64,000 nucleotides of DNA from an uncultured Tolumonas sp. (GCF_963556105.2 NZ_OY829944.1:502501-566500); one strand, 5' to 3'; shown: positions 1-8,875, counted from the stretch's first letter. Notes: generated by a model from the sequence alone, not told the origin. Made by a program: numbers and translations.

Positions 1-130
1 GAGATGAGTCATCCCTAGGACTATAAGTCCTCTGAAGGGCCGTTGAAGACTACGACGTTGATAGGTGGGGTGTGTAAGTGTAGTGATACATTGAGCTAAC
101 CCATACTAATGACCCGAGAGGCTTAACCAT
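1..130 (+). rRNA. rrl: 23S ribosomal RNA, 3' end (partial)
   Basis: The window opens inside the last part of 23S rRNA. The stretch with GATAGGTGGGGTGTGTAAG and the closing AACCCATACTAATGACCCG followed by GAGGCTTAACC is the conserved helix-101 region and 3' end. The mature end lies near 130, judged from the usual GGCTTAACC ending; the exact last base is uncertain by a few bases. It is followed by a roughly 100-bp spacer and the 5S gene, so this is the distal end of an rRNA operon read on the plus strand. Confidence 0.93.
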
Positions 131-229
131 ACAACACCCAAGTGGTTTTAAGCTAAGAGCTTGTTTGATTGATTGAACGAACTAGATAAAGAAACGAATT
201 TAGAGTCAGCTTTCTGATTTAACCGAATA

Positions 230-348
230 TGCCTGGCGGCAATAGCGCGATGGAACCACCTGTACCCATGCCGAACACAGAAGTGAAACGTTGTAGCGCC
301 GATGGTAGTGTGGCATTCGCCATGTGAGAGTAGGACACTGCCAGGCTC
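230..348 (+). rRNA. rrf: 5S ribosomal RNA
   Basis: TGCCTGGCGGC at the start pairs with the end ...CTGCCAGGC. Internal landmarks ATGGAACCACCTGTACCCAT, GCCGAACACAGAAGTGAAAC and GAGAGTAGG are those of gammaproteobacterial 5S rRNA. The length of about 118 to 119 nt is normal. It sits 100 bp after the 23S end and just before tRNA-Thr, the same distal arrangement as in E. coli rrnD. Confidence 0.96.
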
Positions 349-380
349 CTAAATTAGACGAAAGTCAGCCGGAAAAAAGT

Positions 381-456
381 GCTGATATGGCTCAGTTGGT
401 AGAGCGCACCCTTGGTAAGGGTGAGGTCCCCAGTTCGACTCTGGGTATCAGCACCA
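381..456 (+). tRNA. thrV: tRNA-Thr (anticodon GGT)
   Basis: A full 76-nt cloverleaf can be drawn. The acceptor GCTGATA pairs with TATCAGC. The D arm holds GCTCAGTTGGTAGAGC. The anticodon stem CACCC/GGGTG encloses loop TTGGTAA with anticodon GGT. The T arm contains GGTTCGA-like GTTCGACTC, and CCA is encoded. It is the distal tRNA of the rRNA operon and would be co-transcribed with 5S rRNA. Confidence 0.97.
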
Positions 457-466
457 TTAAATACGA

Positions 467-496
467 AGCCCTGCAGGTAACTGCAGGGCTTTTTAT
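467..496 (+). terminator. Rho-independent terminator of the rRNA operon
   Basis: AGCCCTGCAG, loop GTAA, CTGCAGGGCT, then TTTTATTT: a perfect 10-bp GC-rich stem with a U-tract, 10 nt after the tRNA. It ends the 23S-5S-tRNA-Thr transcript. Confidence 0.92.
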
Positions 497-527
497 TTAT
501 GCAAGAATTTCAATGTTGAACACAAAA

Positions 528-551
528 CAAAAAAGCGGGTTTCCCCGCTCT
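528..551 (-). terminator. Terminator of the minus-strand lipoprotein gene
   Basis: Read on the minus strand: GAGCGGG, loop GAAA, CCCGCTT then TTTTG. It lies 8 bp beyond the stop codon of the lipoprotein gene and faces the rRNA terminator. Confidence 0.8.
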
Positions 552-558
552 TGTTGCA

Positions 559-1092
559 TCATTTCTTCTTAAATAAGAATTTATTCAACGGTTCTGGATC
601 TGCTATCTGCAGTGTGCCTTTGATATCCAATAATTCCTGTTGTAATTGGTACTCTTCCCAATTCAAATCTTGCTGATTTTTGTTTTTTGCAGAACCCTTC
701 AGGGCTTGAATTTCTTTAAGCCGCGTTTCGATACGCTGTAGTTCCAGCTTTTGCTTCGCTTCTGCCGCACCCATGTTTAATGTTTTATTGAACTCCGCAT
801 CAGCTAGGCAAGGCCCGGTATAGGTTTTTTGATTAGCGACTAATTCAACTGCTTTCTCTTGGGTACATTGCTGATGTAATGCCGATAAATAACCTTTCCG
901 CCACTGCTTAAAATCAGGCTGGGTATCATATTCCGCACACTGTGCTGCATATTCATCGGCATAACTGAGGTATTTTCCTGACCACGCATCCGCTAAGCCA
1001 CGTGTGTGCCAATTGGTTTCGGCACATTGTTGTGCGGTCATTGTGCTACTACAGCCAGCTAATAACATGCTGGCACATATGAGGTATTTCAT
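559..1092 (-). CDS. DUF2799-type lipoprotein
   Basis: This 177-aa protein has a lipoprotein signal: a short charged start, a hydrophobic stretch and the lipobox LLAGC, so Cys14 should be lipidated in the outer or inner membrane. The next 80 residues contain spaced Cys, Trp and Gly residues (CAETNWHTRG, QWRKGYLSAL) typical of DUF2799 proteins as I know them. The C-terminal half is a charged, Gln/Glu/Lys-rich coiled coil (about 105 to 160). No enzymatic motif is visible, so a specific function cannot be given. It is a single gene with its own terminator. The Shine-Dalgarno sequence is weak. Confidence 0.75.
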   Translation of the reverse strand: MKYLICASMLLAGCSSTMTAQQCAETNWHTRGLADAWSGKYLSYADEYAAQCAEYDTQPDFKQWRKGYLSALHQQCTQEKAVELVANQKTYTGPCLADAEFNKTLNMGAAEAKQKLELQRIETRLKEIQALKGSAKNKNQQDLNWEEYQLQQELLDIKGTLQIADPEPLNKFLFKKK

Positions 1093-1173
1093 GAGGTTTA
1101 CTAGAGGTTGAGAATAATACGGAAATCTTAACAGCTTCTAATTGTCAGGTGGTAATGATTCAGTTGCAGATCT

Positions 1174-1203
1174 ACGCAGCAACGTATTTGACGGTTGCTG
1201 CGT
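1174..1203 (-). terminator. Perfect hairpin after the HDOD gene, possible terminator
   Basis: ACGCAGCAAC and GTTGCTGCGT form a 10-bp perfect inverted repeat around a 10-nt loop, 12 bp beyond the HDOD stop codon. There is no clear U-tract on the minus strand, so it may be a processing or stabilising hairpin instead. Confidence 0.4.
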
Positions 1204-1215
1204 AATTCGATGAGG

Positions 1216-2046
1216 TTAATGAGTCAGAATGTTAGCTAATGCATTTCCTTGATCATGTAGCTCTTCGAGGCGTTCGGCCAAGTTACCTGGCTCGATACCA
1301 AGATGAGCGGCCAGCGGTGAAGGGAAGCGGGTTACAATGACATGTGCGGGAACTCCCGCATTCCAAGCAAATGACACAAACATGGCAAGTCGGATCAAAA
1401 CTGCTTCAGGGCTAACCGGATGATAAGACAGTGGATCCAGTTGTTGCGATATCGCCGCGACAAAACGTTCAGATAGATTCCAACGGCGAGCCAGTTCGGC
1501 GCCAACGAGACTAAAATCATAACCGAGCATTTCCCGTTGCGCATCAATACGGCTGGTACCTTGGCTGATAGCTAGATTGATTAATGAAGCCTCATCAGGA
1601 AGTGCTGATTGGATCAGCAATTCGCCAATATTATGCAGCAGGGTACAGGTGAATGCTGTTTCCGGGTCTACGGCATGACACTCTTTTGCGAGTGCCTTCG
1701 CTATTGTTGCTGTTTGAAAGGTTTCAACCCAAAACTTTGCGGTATTAAAGTTTGCTGGTGTTTTGAAGCTGGTCATGATGCCGGATGCAACCACTAATGA
1801 ACGTAGTGCATTAAAGCCCAAGCGAATAACAGCTTGTTCAATTGAGGTGATTTCAGCGCCTCGCCGATAGGCGGCAGAGTTAGCGAGTTTTAATACTTTG
1901 GCACTGATCACCTGATCCATCGCGATCTTATGGGCAATATCCTGAATTTGTGCATTATCGTTAGAAAAATCCTGCATCAATTCATGCAACAATTTTGGAA
2001 TTACGGGTAACTGTTTGATCTTACTGAATAGTAGTTCCATTGACAT
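1216..2046 (-). CDS. HDOD domain signalling protein
   Basis: The 276-aa protein is almost entirely one HDOD domain (about residues 10 to 210). It starts with the characteristic KIKQLPVIPKLLHELMQ and continues with KVLKLANSAAYRR, EQAVIRLGFNALRSLVV and a later LLHNIGELL. HDOD proteins resemble HD hydrolases but usually lack the metal ligands and act as signal-output or scaffold modules in stress and c-di-GMP circuits. No partner domain is fused here. Translation starts at the first ATG, with GAGGG seven bases upstream; a second ATG two codons later is also possible. No nearby gene indicates the pathway. Confidence 0.85.
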   Translation of the reverse strand: MSMELLFSKIKQLPVIPKLLHELMQDFSNDNAQIQDIAHKIAMDQVISAKVLKLANSAAYRRGAEITSIEQAVIRLGFNALRSLVVASGIMTSFKTPANFNTAKFWVETFQTATIAKALAKECHAVDPETAFTCTLLHNIGELLIQSALPDEASLINLAISQGTSRIDAQREMLGYDFSLVGAELARRWNLSERFVAAISQQLDPLSYHPVSPEAVLIRLAMFVSFAWNAGVPAHVIVTRFPSPLAAHLGIEPGNLAERLEELHDQGNALANILTH

Positions 2047-2137
2047 CGGTGTGCCCTCAAGACCTGTATGATGTTTTTATTCGTTAATAATAGCACCGTA
2101 TGCTGTTAGTTGATCGTAATCGGTTGAGTATCTGTTA

Positions 2138-2623
2138 TTACGGTTTGGTATTGGCTGATGAGTCAGTGTTCAACGTGTCAATAGGAACAACCGAAATTCC
2201 GCTTTTGTAAGAACCATCAACAACTCGGGTGCTGTAGGTCAGGTAAATCAGCGTGTTATGTGTTTTATCATAGAAACGGACTACACGTTGTTCTTTAAAG
2301 ATCAGTGATGTTTTTACATCAAAGACGATTTCACCTGGGGCAAACTGTTGGTTAATTTTTACAGGTCCGACCCGCGTACAGGAAATAGAGGCATAAGCTC
2401 TATCTTCTGCCAGACCCAGCCCACCGGAGATACCTCCTGTTTTAGGGCGAGAAAGATAGCAAGTCACACCGCTGATTTTTGGATCTTCAAAGGCTTCGAT
2501 AATGATTTTATGGTTAGGCCCTAATAATTTAAATTCGGTACTTACTTCGCCTATTTGTTCAGAATCTTGCGCACATGACAGTAATGAGAAAAAAGTAAAA
2601 ATACAGGCTGTAAATAGACGCAT
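2138..2623 (-). CDS. creA: CreA family periplasmic protein
   Basis: This 161-aa protein closely follows E. coli CreA as I remember it: IGEVSTEFKLLGPNHKI, EAFEDPKISGVTCYLSR, KTGGISGGLGLAED, then VVRFYDKTHNTLIYL and a C-terminal ISVVPID. A signal peptide covers about residues 1 to 18; FFSLLSC could be a lipobox (Cys17) or simply the cleavage region. The CreA role is unknown despite its name. The C-terminal tail (TLNTDSSANTKP) is low-complexity and probably specific to this lineage. The Shine-Dalgarno AAGGAG stands seven bases before the ATG. Confidence 0.92.
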   Translation of the reverse strand: MRLFTACIFTFFSLLSCAQDSEQIGEVSTEFKLLGPNHKIIIEAFEDPKISGVTCYLSRPKTGGISGGLGLAEDRAYASISCTRVGPVKINQQFAPGEIVFDVKTSLIFKEQRVVRFYDKTHNTLIYLTYSTRVVDGSYKSGISVVPIDTLNTDSSANTKP

Positions 2624-2925
2624 GAAAGGCTCCTTGGTGGAAAGCAGATTTTTCTGACAGCGATATTATTACAATTGAAAACGATGATTTAGTGTAATCG
2701 CTATGCTCTTCATTACTGTCGATTTTTTGCTTAGGATCTTAAATAAGATCTCAGATTTTATGCATACAATCACATTTATTATAAATATAATGAATTTGTG
2801 TTTACCCTGAAGAAATGTCGTTGAATGACATATTCGAAGAATATCACACGTGAAACTGGTAAAGATGTGCGCGACTGCATCACTTTCGTGTACGGGTTCA
2901 TTACTTGAAATTCAGGAGACGCTTG
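2624..2925. promoter_or_regulatory. Intergenic region with the potFGHI promoter
   Basis: These 302 bp separate divergent creA and potF. They are AT-rich in the middle, with a perfect TATAAT at 2786-2791 that could be a -10 box reading toward potF. I see no convincing -35 at 17 bp. TCACACGTGA at 2845-2854 is a short palindrome of unknown use. The leader to potF would be about 130 nt. Confidence 0.35.
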
Positions 2926-4026
2926 ATGTCATACATTAAAGGATTAGTGGCTGCTTCTTTCGCTGCTGCCGTGACCATGGGCACTGCAGTAGCTCAGGAA
3001 GAAAAAGTTTTGCATGTGTATAACTGGAGCGATTATATCGCGGAAGATACCGTTGCTAATTTTGAGAAAGAGACCGGTATCAAGGTTGTATACGATGTGT
3101 TTGACAGTAACGAAGTCCTGGAAGCTAAATTATTAGCGGGTAATACCGGCTTCGATATTGTTGTTCCTAGTTCTGATTTTCTGGCTCGTCAGATCCAGGC
3201 GGGTGTGTTTCAACAGTTAGACAAAAAGCAGTTGCCTAATCTGAAGAACATGGATGCAGGCACTATGAAGTTGTTGGCAGATAAAGACCCCGATAACGCG
3301 CATTCTATGCCATACCTAGGTGGAACAACGGGTATCGGTTTTAATCCGAAAAAAGTTGCTGCTGTGATGGGGCCTGATTTCAAACTGGATAGTTGGGATG
3401 CAGTTTTGAAACCAGAAAATCTGTCTAAGCTGAAAAAATGCGGTGTTTCTTTCCTGAATGCACCGACAGAAATTATGGCAACAGTACTGCATTACATTGG
3501 TAAAGATCCAAACAGCACAAACCCTGATGATTACAAAGAAGCGGGTAAAGTACTGACCTCATTACGCCCATACATTTCATATTTCCATTCATCTCAATAC
3601 ATCAATGACTTAGCAAATGGCGATATCTGTGTGGCCATTGGTTGGTCAGGTGACGTGATGCAAGCCGCTAAACGAGCTAAAGAAGCTAAAAACGGCGTTG
3701 CGGTTGATTATGTGATCCCGAAAGAAGGTGCATTGGTATTCTATGACATGCTGGCTATTCCAGCTGATGCCAAACATCCGGAAAATGCGCATGCGTTTAT
3801 TAATTACCTGATGCGCCCAGAAGTGATCGCAAAGGTATCTAATTACGTGTCTTATGCCAGTGGTAATGCTGCATCGTTACCAATGGTTGATGAATCAATA
3901 CGCAATAACCCAAACATCTATCCGCCTGCAGAATTAAAGGCGAAGATGTTTACGCTAAAAGTTTTACCTGCCAAGATCAACCGCGAAATTACCCGCGAGT
4001 GGACCAAGGTTAAAACGGGCAAATAA
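2926..4026 (+). CDS. potF: Putrescine/spermidine ABC transporter, periplasmic binding protein
   Basis: The 366-aa protein has a Sec signal peptide ending near AVA-QEE. It continues with the PotD/PotF hallmark VLHVYNWSDYIAEDTVANFE, then YDVFDSNEVLEAKLL and FDIVVPSSDFLARQ, the polyamine-binding fold. I place the start at the ATG at 2926, where AGGAGA lies six bases upstream; an in-frame TTG at 2905 has no such site. It delivers polyamine to the PotGHI membrane complex encoded next. PotF (putrescine) rather than PotD is suggested by the potFGHI order and by the Y-N-W-S-D-Y-I opening. Specificity cannot be settled by eye. Confidence 0.93.
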   Translation: MSYIKGLVAASFAAAVTMGTAVAQEEKVLHVYNWSDYIAEDTVANFEKETGIKVVYDVFDSNEVLEAKLLAGNTGFDIVVPSSDFLARQIQAGVFQQLDKKQLPNLKNMDAGTMKLLADKDPDNAHSMPYLGGTTGIGFNPKKVAAVMGPDFKLDSWDAVLKPENLSKLKKCGVSFLNAPTEIMATVLHYIGKDPNSTNPDDYKEAGKVLTSLRPYISYFHSSQYINDLANGDICVAIGWSGDVMQAAKRAKEAKNGVAVDYVIPKEGALVFYDMLAIPADAKHPENAHAFINYLMRPEVIAKVSNYVSYASGNAASLPMVDESIRNNPNIYPPAELKAKMFTLKVLPAKINREITREWTKVKTGK

Positions 4027-4042
4027 TTATTTATATAACGAT

Positions 4043-4063
4043 AGGGGCGTCTTAGGCGCCCCT
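4043..4063 (+). terminator. Intra-operon hairpin between potF and potG
   Basis: AGGGGCGTC and GGCGCCCCT (one G-T pair) form a nine-pair stem around TTA, 17 bp after the potF stop. It is followed by a T-containing but not U-rich stretch. Such a hairpin after a binding-protein gene often stabilises the upstream mRNA or partly terminates transcription, which would give more PotF than PotGHI. Confidence 0.6.
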
Positions 4064-4096
4064 TGATTGTTTCTGGGAAAAATAAGGAACATCGCT

Positions 4097-5224
4097 GTGG
4101 TCGATCAACCAGCCTTAGCATCAACCGAGCCATCAGCTCAACCACTACTGGAAATCCGTAATGTCAGTAAGTTATTTGACGGCATCCCTGCGGTTGATAA
4201 CGTCAGTCTGACTATTAATAAAGGTGAAATTTTTGCCTTGTTGGGTGCATCGGGTTGCGGTAAATCGACATTGTTACGTTTGCTGGCTGGTTTTGAAACA
4301 CCAACCAAAGGGCAAATTATTCTGGATGGGCAGGATCTGGCGAACACGCCGCCGTATAAACGTCCTATCAATATGATGTTTCAATCTTATGCGCTCTTTC
4401 CTCATATGACGGTCGAGCAAAATATTGCATTTGGTTTGAAGCAAGACGGGTTACCAAAAGATGAAATTAACCAGCGTGTGCATGAAATGCTGGAATTGGT
4501 ACATATGCAGCAATTTGCCAAACGTAAACCACACCAATTATCCGGTGGTCAGCGTCAACGTGTAGCACTAGCCCGCTCTTTGGCAAAACGCCCGAAATTG
4601 TTACTGCTGGATGAGCCGATGGGAGCGCTGGATAAAAAGCTGCGTGAAAAAATGCAGCTGGAAGTGGTCGATATCATTGAACGCGTTGGTGTAACTTGCG
4701 TCATGGTGACCCACGACCAAGAAGAAGCGATGACAATGGCTGGTCGTATTGCCATTATGGATCGTGGTGAATTTGTGCAGATTGGTAGCCCGGAAGAGAT
4801 CTATGAGCACCCGAACTGTCGTCTGAGTGCTGAATTTATCGGTTCAGTGAATGTGTTTGAAGGCACGCTGATTGAAGATGGCCCAGACTATATGGTTATT
4901 CAGTCTGACTCGTTAATGCACCCAATCCAGATCAACCATGGTTCTTCGGTGGCGGAAGGTGTGCCATTGACCGTGGCATTACGTCCGGAAAAAATTCATT
5001 TCCGAGATGATATTCCATCCGACCATTCTAACTACGACCGCGGTATTGTTGAGAATATTGCCTATATGGGTGATATCTCTATTTACCATGTCCGCTTAAA
5101 AAGCGGCAAACTGGTCACAGTGACATTACCTAACGTTAACCGTTTCCGCACCGGTGTGCCGACTTGGGGTGATGAAGTCTATCTGTGTTGGGATCCTGAT
5201 TCCTGTGTGGTGCTGACAATATGA
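4097..5224 (+). CDS. potG: Polyamine ABC transporter, ATP-binding protein
   Basis: The 375-aa ATPase has Walker A GASGCGKST (about residues 50 to 58), Q-loop FQSYALFPHMT, signature LSGGQRQR, Walker B LLLLDEP and H-loop VTHDQEEAMT. A C-terminal TOBE regulatory domain (about 280 to 375) follows, as in PotG/PotA. I choose the GTG at 4097, which has AAGGA upstream; the longer TTG-initiated frame starts inside the downstream side of the hairpin. The stop codon overlaps the potH ATG by four bases (ATGA), indicating translational coupling. Confidence 0.93.
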   Translation: MVDQPALASTEPSAQPLLEIRNVSKLFDGIPAVDNVSLTINKGEIFALLGASGCGKSTLLRLLAGFETPTKGQIILDGQDLANTPPYKRPINMMFQSYALFPHMTVEQNIAFGLKQDGLPKDEINQRVHEMLELVHMQQFAKRKPHQLSGGQRQRVALARSLAKRPKLLLLDEPMGALDKKLREKMQLEVVDIIERVGVTCVMVTHDQEEAMTMAGRIAIMDRGEFVQIGSPEEIYEHPNCRLSAEFIGSVNVFEGTLIEDGPDYMVIQSDSLMHPIQINHGSSVAEGVPLTVALRPEKIHFRDDIPSDHSNYDRGIVENIAYMGDISIYHVRLKSGKLVTVTLPNVNRFRTGVPTWGDEVYLCWDPDSCVVLTI

Positions 5225-6147
5225 GTCTTGAAACGTTGCGACAGTTACCTTTCTTGGGCTGGTTGCCACGCGGCCGGCATTTAGTTATTGCCATCCCTTA
5301 TTTGTGGATGCTGCTGTTTTTCTTGATCCCCTTTGTCATTATTTTGAAAATCAGTTTTGCGGAGGTACAGGTCGCGATCCCTCCGTATACCGATCTGGTT
5401 TCTTATGCCGAGGAAAAACTGAACTTTGTTTTTAATCTGGGTAACTATCTCTATCTGTTAGATGATGAGATGTATCTGGATTCCTATCTGCAATCGATCC
5501 AGGTGGCTTGCATATCGACCTTGTTATGTTTGCTGATTGGTTATCCGATGGCGTGGGCGATTGTTCACTCATCACCGGCAGTACGTAATGCTTTATTGAT
5601 GCTGGTCGTTTTACCCAGCTGGACCTCATTTTTGATCCGTGTTTATGCCTGGATCGGCATTTTGAAAAACAATGGTTTAATCAATAACGTGCTGATGTGG
5701 CTGGGAATTATTGACGAACCATTGACGTTGTTGCACACCAATGCAGCCGTGTATATCGGTATCGTATATGCCTATCTGCCTTTTATGATTTTGCCGATTT
5801 ATACCGCATTGATGCGTATGGATTATTCACTGGTGGAAGCGGCTTCGGATCTCGGCGCCCGTCCATATCGGACGTTTTTGTCCATCACATTGCCACTGAC
5901 GAAAAGCGGTATTATCGCCGGTTCCATGTTGGTGTTTATTCCCGCAGTAGGTGAGTTTGTGATCCCTGAATTATTGGGTGGTCCAGACTCTTTGCTGATT
6001 GGCCGCGTGTTATGGCAGGAGTTCTTTAACAATCGTGACTGGCCTGTGGCATCAGCAGTGGCGGTTGTCATGCTGATGATATTGATGGTGCCGATCATCT
6101 GGTTTTATCGTTATCAACGTCGCGAAATGCAGGAGAGTGCATCATGA
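5221..6147 (+). CDS. potH: Polyamine ABC transporter, permease subunit 1
   Basis: The 308-aa inner-membrane permease has six hydrophobic segments and the binding-protein-dependent EAA loop (VEAASDLGARPYRTFLSITL) near residues 200 to 225, which docks on PotG. Its long N-terminus (GWLPRGRHLVIAIPYLWML) is typical of PotH. It overlaps potG and potI by four bases at each end, so the three are translated as a unit. Confidence 0.93.
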   Translation: MSLETLRQLPFLGWLPRGRHLVIAIPYLWMLLFFLIPFVIILKISFAEVQVAIPPYTDLVSYAEEKLNFVFNLGNYLYLLDDEMYLDSYLQSIQVACISTLLCLLIGYPMAWAIVHSSPAVRNALLMLVVLPSWTSFLIRVYAWIGILKNNGLINNVLMWLGIIDEPLTLLHTNAAVYIGIVYAYLPFMILPIYTALMRMDYSLVEAASDLGARPYRTFLSITLPLTKSGIIAGSMLVFIPAVGEFVIPELLGGPDSLLIGRVLWQEFFNNRDWPVASAVAVVMLMILMVPIIWFYRYQRREMQESAS

Positions 6148-6992
6148 CGCCGATCCCGCAAGTGAAGTCGAAATTCCGGACCTTTATCTTATTAACCGGA
6201 TTTGCCTTTTTGTATTTACCGATCGTGTTGCTGATCGTGTTTTCATTCAATGAATCTCGATTGGTTACGGTGTGGTCTGGTTTTTCCATTAAATGGTACG
6301 GCGAATTATTCGCTGACAAACTGATGATGAATGGGGTGACGCTGAGTTTATCGATCGGTTTCATGAGTGCCAGTATGGCGGTGGTTATTGGTACGTTGGC
6401 CGCGTTTGTGCTGACTCGTATTGGTAATTTCCGCGGTCAAACCAGTTTTGCGTTTTTGATGACCGCACCCATGGTGATGCCAGAAGTGATCACGGGTCTG
6501 GCTTTGCTGCTGATGTTTGTTGCTATGTCAAAAATGTTTGGCTGGCCGGCACAACGTGGCGCTATGACAATTTGGATCGCGCACGTAACCTTTACCGCAG
6601 CGTACGTGACGGTCATCGTGCGTTCTCGCTTACAAGAACTGGACCGATCAGTTGAGGAGGCAGCCCAGGACTTGGGGGCCACACCATTTAAAGTGTTCTT
6701 TTTGATCACGCTGCCCTCAATTGCTCCGGCGATTGCAGCAGGTTGGTTATTAGGTTTTACGCTGTCAGTTGATGATCTGGTGATCACCAGTTTTGTCTCA
6801 GGGCCGAATGCAACCACGTTGCCGATGGTGGTATTTTCCAGCGTGCGATTGGGGGTGAGCCCGAAAATTAATGCGTTAGCTAGCCTGATCATCTTGGTCG
6901 TTTCTATTGCGACATTTATCGGGTGGTGGATGATGGCGGCGGCGGAAAAACGCCGTAAGGCAGAGATTGCCGTGGCAATGCAAAACAGCTGA
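6144..6992 (+). CDS. potI: Polyamine ABC transporter, permease subunit 2
   Basis: This 282-aa permease begins with a cytoplasmic stretch and a first membrane helix (LTGFAFLYLPIVLLIVFSFN). The second half carries the EAA loop VEEAAQDLGATPFKVFFLIT. It pairs with PotH to form the membrane pore. The length and the STNES-type motif (FSFNESRLVTVWSGFS) match PotI/PotC. It is the last gene of the operon, which ends at the terminator at 7061. Confidence 0.92.
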   Translation: MTPIPQVKSKFRTFILLTGFAFLYLPIVLLIVFSFNESRLVTVWSGFSIKWYGELFADKLMMNGVTLSLSIGFMSASMAVVIGTLAAFVLTRIGNFRGQTSFAFLMTAPMVMPEVITGLALLLMFVAMSKMFGWPAQRGAMTIWIAHVTFTAAYVTVIVRSRLQELDRSVEEAAQDLGATPFKVFFLITLPSIAPAIAAGWLLGFTLSVDDLVITSFVSGPNATTLPMVVFSSVRLGVSPKINALASLIILVVSIATFIGWWMMAAAEKRRKAEIAVAMQNS

Positions 6993-7060
6993 TGGAATAA
7001 CACTGATACTCATTTGCCCATGTGAAAGTGGTCTGCGGTATTTGCTGATTCATATACATC

Positions 7061-7087
7061 AAAGGCTTAACTTCGGTTAGGCCTTTT
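7061..7087 (+). terminator. Terminator of potFGHI
   Basis: AAGGCTTAAC, loop TTCG, GTTAGGCCTT followed by TTT: a 10-pair stem with one G-T pair and a UUCG tetraloop. Confidence 0.85.
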
Positions 7088-7152
7088 TGCTTTTTGGCCT
7101 CCCGGCTGTCAGCTATACTATATTTCCTCATATTTAGATCGGTTATATAACG

Positions 7153-8061
7153 ATGACGACAGAGCAGGGACAGTATTATCGCTGGGTGACGTTGGCCGGT
7201 ATTGCGTCATCCACGACAGCCGGTTTATTGATCATCGGAAAACTGACGGCCTGGTTACTGACCGGATCGTCCAGTCTACTGGCCTCATTGACCGATTCGA
7301 TGATGGATATCAGCGCATCGTTGATCAGTTTGATGGCGGTGCGGTACGCCTTGATCCCGGCAGACAATAATCATCAATTTGGTCATGGCAAGGCGGAATC
7401 GCTGGCGAGTCTGGCGCAGGCAGCCTTTATCACCGGCTCAGCTGTTGTGCTGTTGATGCATGGTTTGGATGCATTGGTTGACCCCAAACCGTTACAGCAT
7501 ATTGGCATCGGGATCTGGATCAGTGTCGCGTCATTGGCGTTAACCATCGTGCTGGTTTCTTTTCAAAGTTATGTGATCAAACTGACCGGGAGTCAGGCAG
7601 TCAAAGCTGATTCGCTGCATTATCGTTCGGATGTGTTACTGAATTCCGCTGTGTTGCTGGCGTTAGTGTTGTCCTCACAAGGATTTTCTAATGCAGATGC
7701 GATCTTTGCTATTTTACTGGGTGGATATATCCTGTGGAGTGCCTTGCAAATTGGTTATGATGCAATCCAGACGTTATTAGATCGTCAATTGCCAGATGAA
7801 GAGTGTCAGCAGATCAGTGACATATGCTGTGCGGTTGAAGGTGTTCGAGGGATCCATGATCTTAAGACGCGAATTTCAGGCCCTATGCGTTTCATCCAGT
7901 TGCATCTGGAATTAGATGACGACTTACCGCTGGTAAAAGCGCATGAATTAGCCGATTTAGCTGAAATGCAGCTAAAAGAACATTTTCCAATTTCAGATAT
8001 TTTAATTCATATGGACCCCATTTCTGTGCTGCCCAAAGAGCATGTAAATCATAAGCCATGA
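7153..8061 (+). CDS. fieF: Cation diffusion facilitator metal exporter (FieF-like)
   Basis: The 302-aa protein has six membrane helices and the CDF metal-site motifs: SLTDSMMDI in TM2 and KADSLHYRSDV in TM5 (paired Asp/His-Asp sites). The loop NHQFGHGKAESLASL matches the HFGHGKAE of FieF/YiiP. The C-terminal cytoplasmic domain (about 205 to 300) has the ferredoxin-like fold residues RTRISG-like KTRISGPMRFIQLHLELD and ILIHMDP. It exports Zn2+ or Fe2+ against H+. It may be co-transcribed with cysE, which starts 22 bp later. Confidence 0.9.
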   Translation: MTTEQGQYYRWVTLAGIASSTTAGLLIIGKLTAWLLTGSSSLLASLTDSMMDISASLISLMAVRYALIPADNNHQFGHGKAESLASLAQAAFITGSAVVLLMHGLDALVDPKPLQHIGIGIWISVASLALTIVLVSFQSYVIKLTGSQAVKADSLHYRSDVLLNSAVLLALVLSSQGFSNADAIFAILLGGYILWSALQIGYDAIQTLLDRQLPDEECQQISDICCAVEGVRGIHDLKTRISGPMRFIQLHLELDDDLPLVKAHELADLAEMQLKEHFPISDILIHMDPISVLPKEHVNHKP

Positions 8062-8083
8062 AACGAGGCGGTTAGGGAGTAAT

Positions 8084-8875
8084 ATGGCCTGCAATAAATG
8101 CGTTAAGAGAGAAAAAGCCTGGCAGACGATTCGGGATGAAGCGGTGCAAATGGCAGCGGAAGAGCCCATGCTGGCTAGTTTCTTTCATTCCACCATTATT
8201 AATCATGACAGTCTGGGTGCGGCTATTAGTTTTCAGCTGGCCAATAAATTGGGCAGCCTGACTATGCCGCCCATTGTGCTGCGTGAAGTGATCGAACAAG
8301 CGGTGCGTATTGACCCAACCATTCTGGATGCCGTGGCCTGTGATATCTGTGCGGTGACTGAGCGTGATCCGGCGGTGAATTATTTGTCTACGCCGTTGCT
8401 GTATCTGAAAGGGTTTCAGGCCTTGCAGGCTTACCGTATTGCCCACTGGTTGTGGCTACAAGGCCGTAAATCACTGGCGTTATTTCTGCAGCATCAGATC
8501 TCGGTCGTGTATGGCGTCGATATTCACCCTGCGGCGCAAATTGGTTTCGGTATTATGCTCGATCATGCCACCGGTATTGTGATCGGTGAAACCGCGGTGG
8601 TGGGGAATGATGTTTCTATTCTGCAGAACGTGACATTGGGCGGAACCGGTAAAGAACACGGCGATCGTCATCCTAAGATCCGTGAAGGGGTGATGATTGG
8701 TGCTGGTGCCAAAATTCTGGGTAATATTGAAGTCGGTGAAGGCGCCAAAATTGGTGCCGGTAGTGTGGTGCTGTCTCCTGTTCCTCCGCATACCACGGTA
8801 GTGGGCGTACCAGCGAAAATAGTTGGACATCCATCTACGCTAAAACCATCTCTGAGTATGGAACAAGATATTTAA
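8084..8875 (+). CDS. cysE: Serine O-acetyltransferase
   Basis: The 263-aa enzyme acetylates serine with acetyl-CoA, the first step of cysteine synthesis. The N-terminal helical domain includes SFFHSTIINHDSLGAAISFQ. The C-terminal left-handed beta-helix (about 140 to 240) contains DIHPAAQIGFGIMLDHATG with the catalytic Asp-His pair, then the LGGTGKEHGDRHPKI loop and repeated hexapeptides. The C-terminal tail would bind CysK. Length is normal. It ends at the terminator at 8874. Confidence 0.96.
   Translation: MACNKCVKREKAWQTIRDEAVQMAAEEPMLASFFHSTIINHDSLGAAISFQLANKLGSLTMPPIVLREVIEQAVRIDPTILDAVACDICAVTERDPAVNYLSTPLLYLKGFQALQAYRIAHWLWLQGRKSLALFLQHQISVVYGVDIHPAAQIGFGIMLDHATGIVIGETAVVGNDVSILQNVTLGGTGKEHGDRHPKIREGVMIGAGAKILGNIEVGEGAKIGAGSVVLSPVPPHTTVVGVPAKIVGHPSTLKPSLSMEQDI

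Noticed and set aside
324-572. Open frame of 82 codons on the plus strand
   Set aside because: It overlaps the 5S end, the whole tRNA-Thr and the terminator. It is a shadow of RNA genes.
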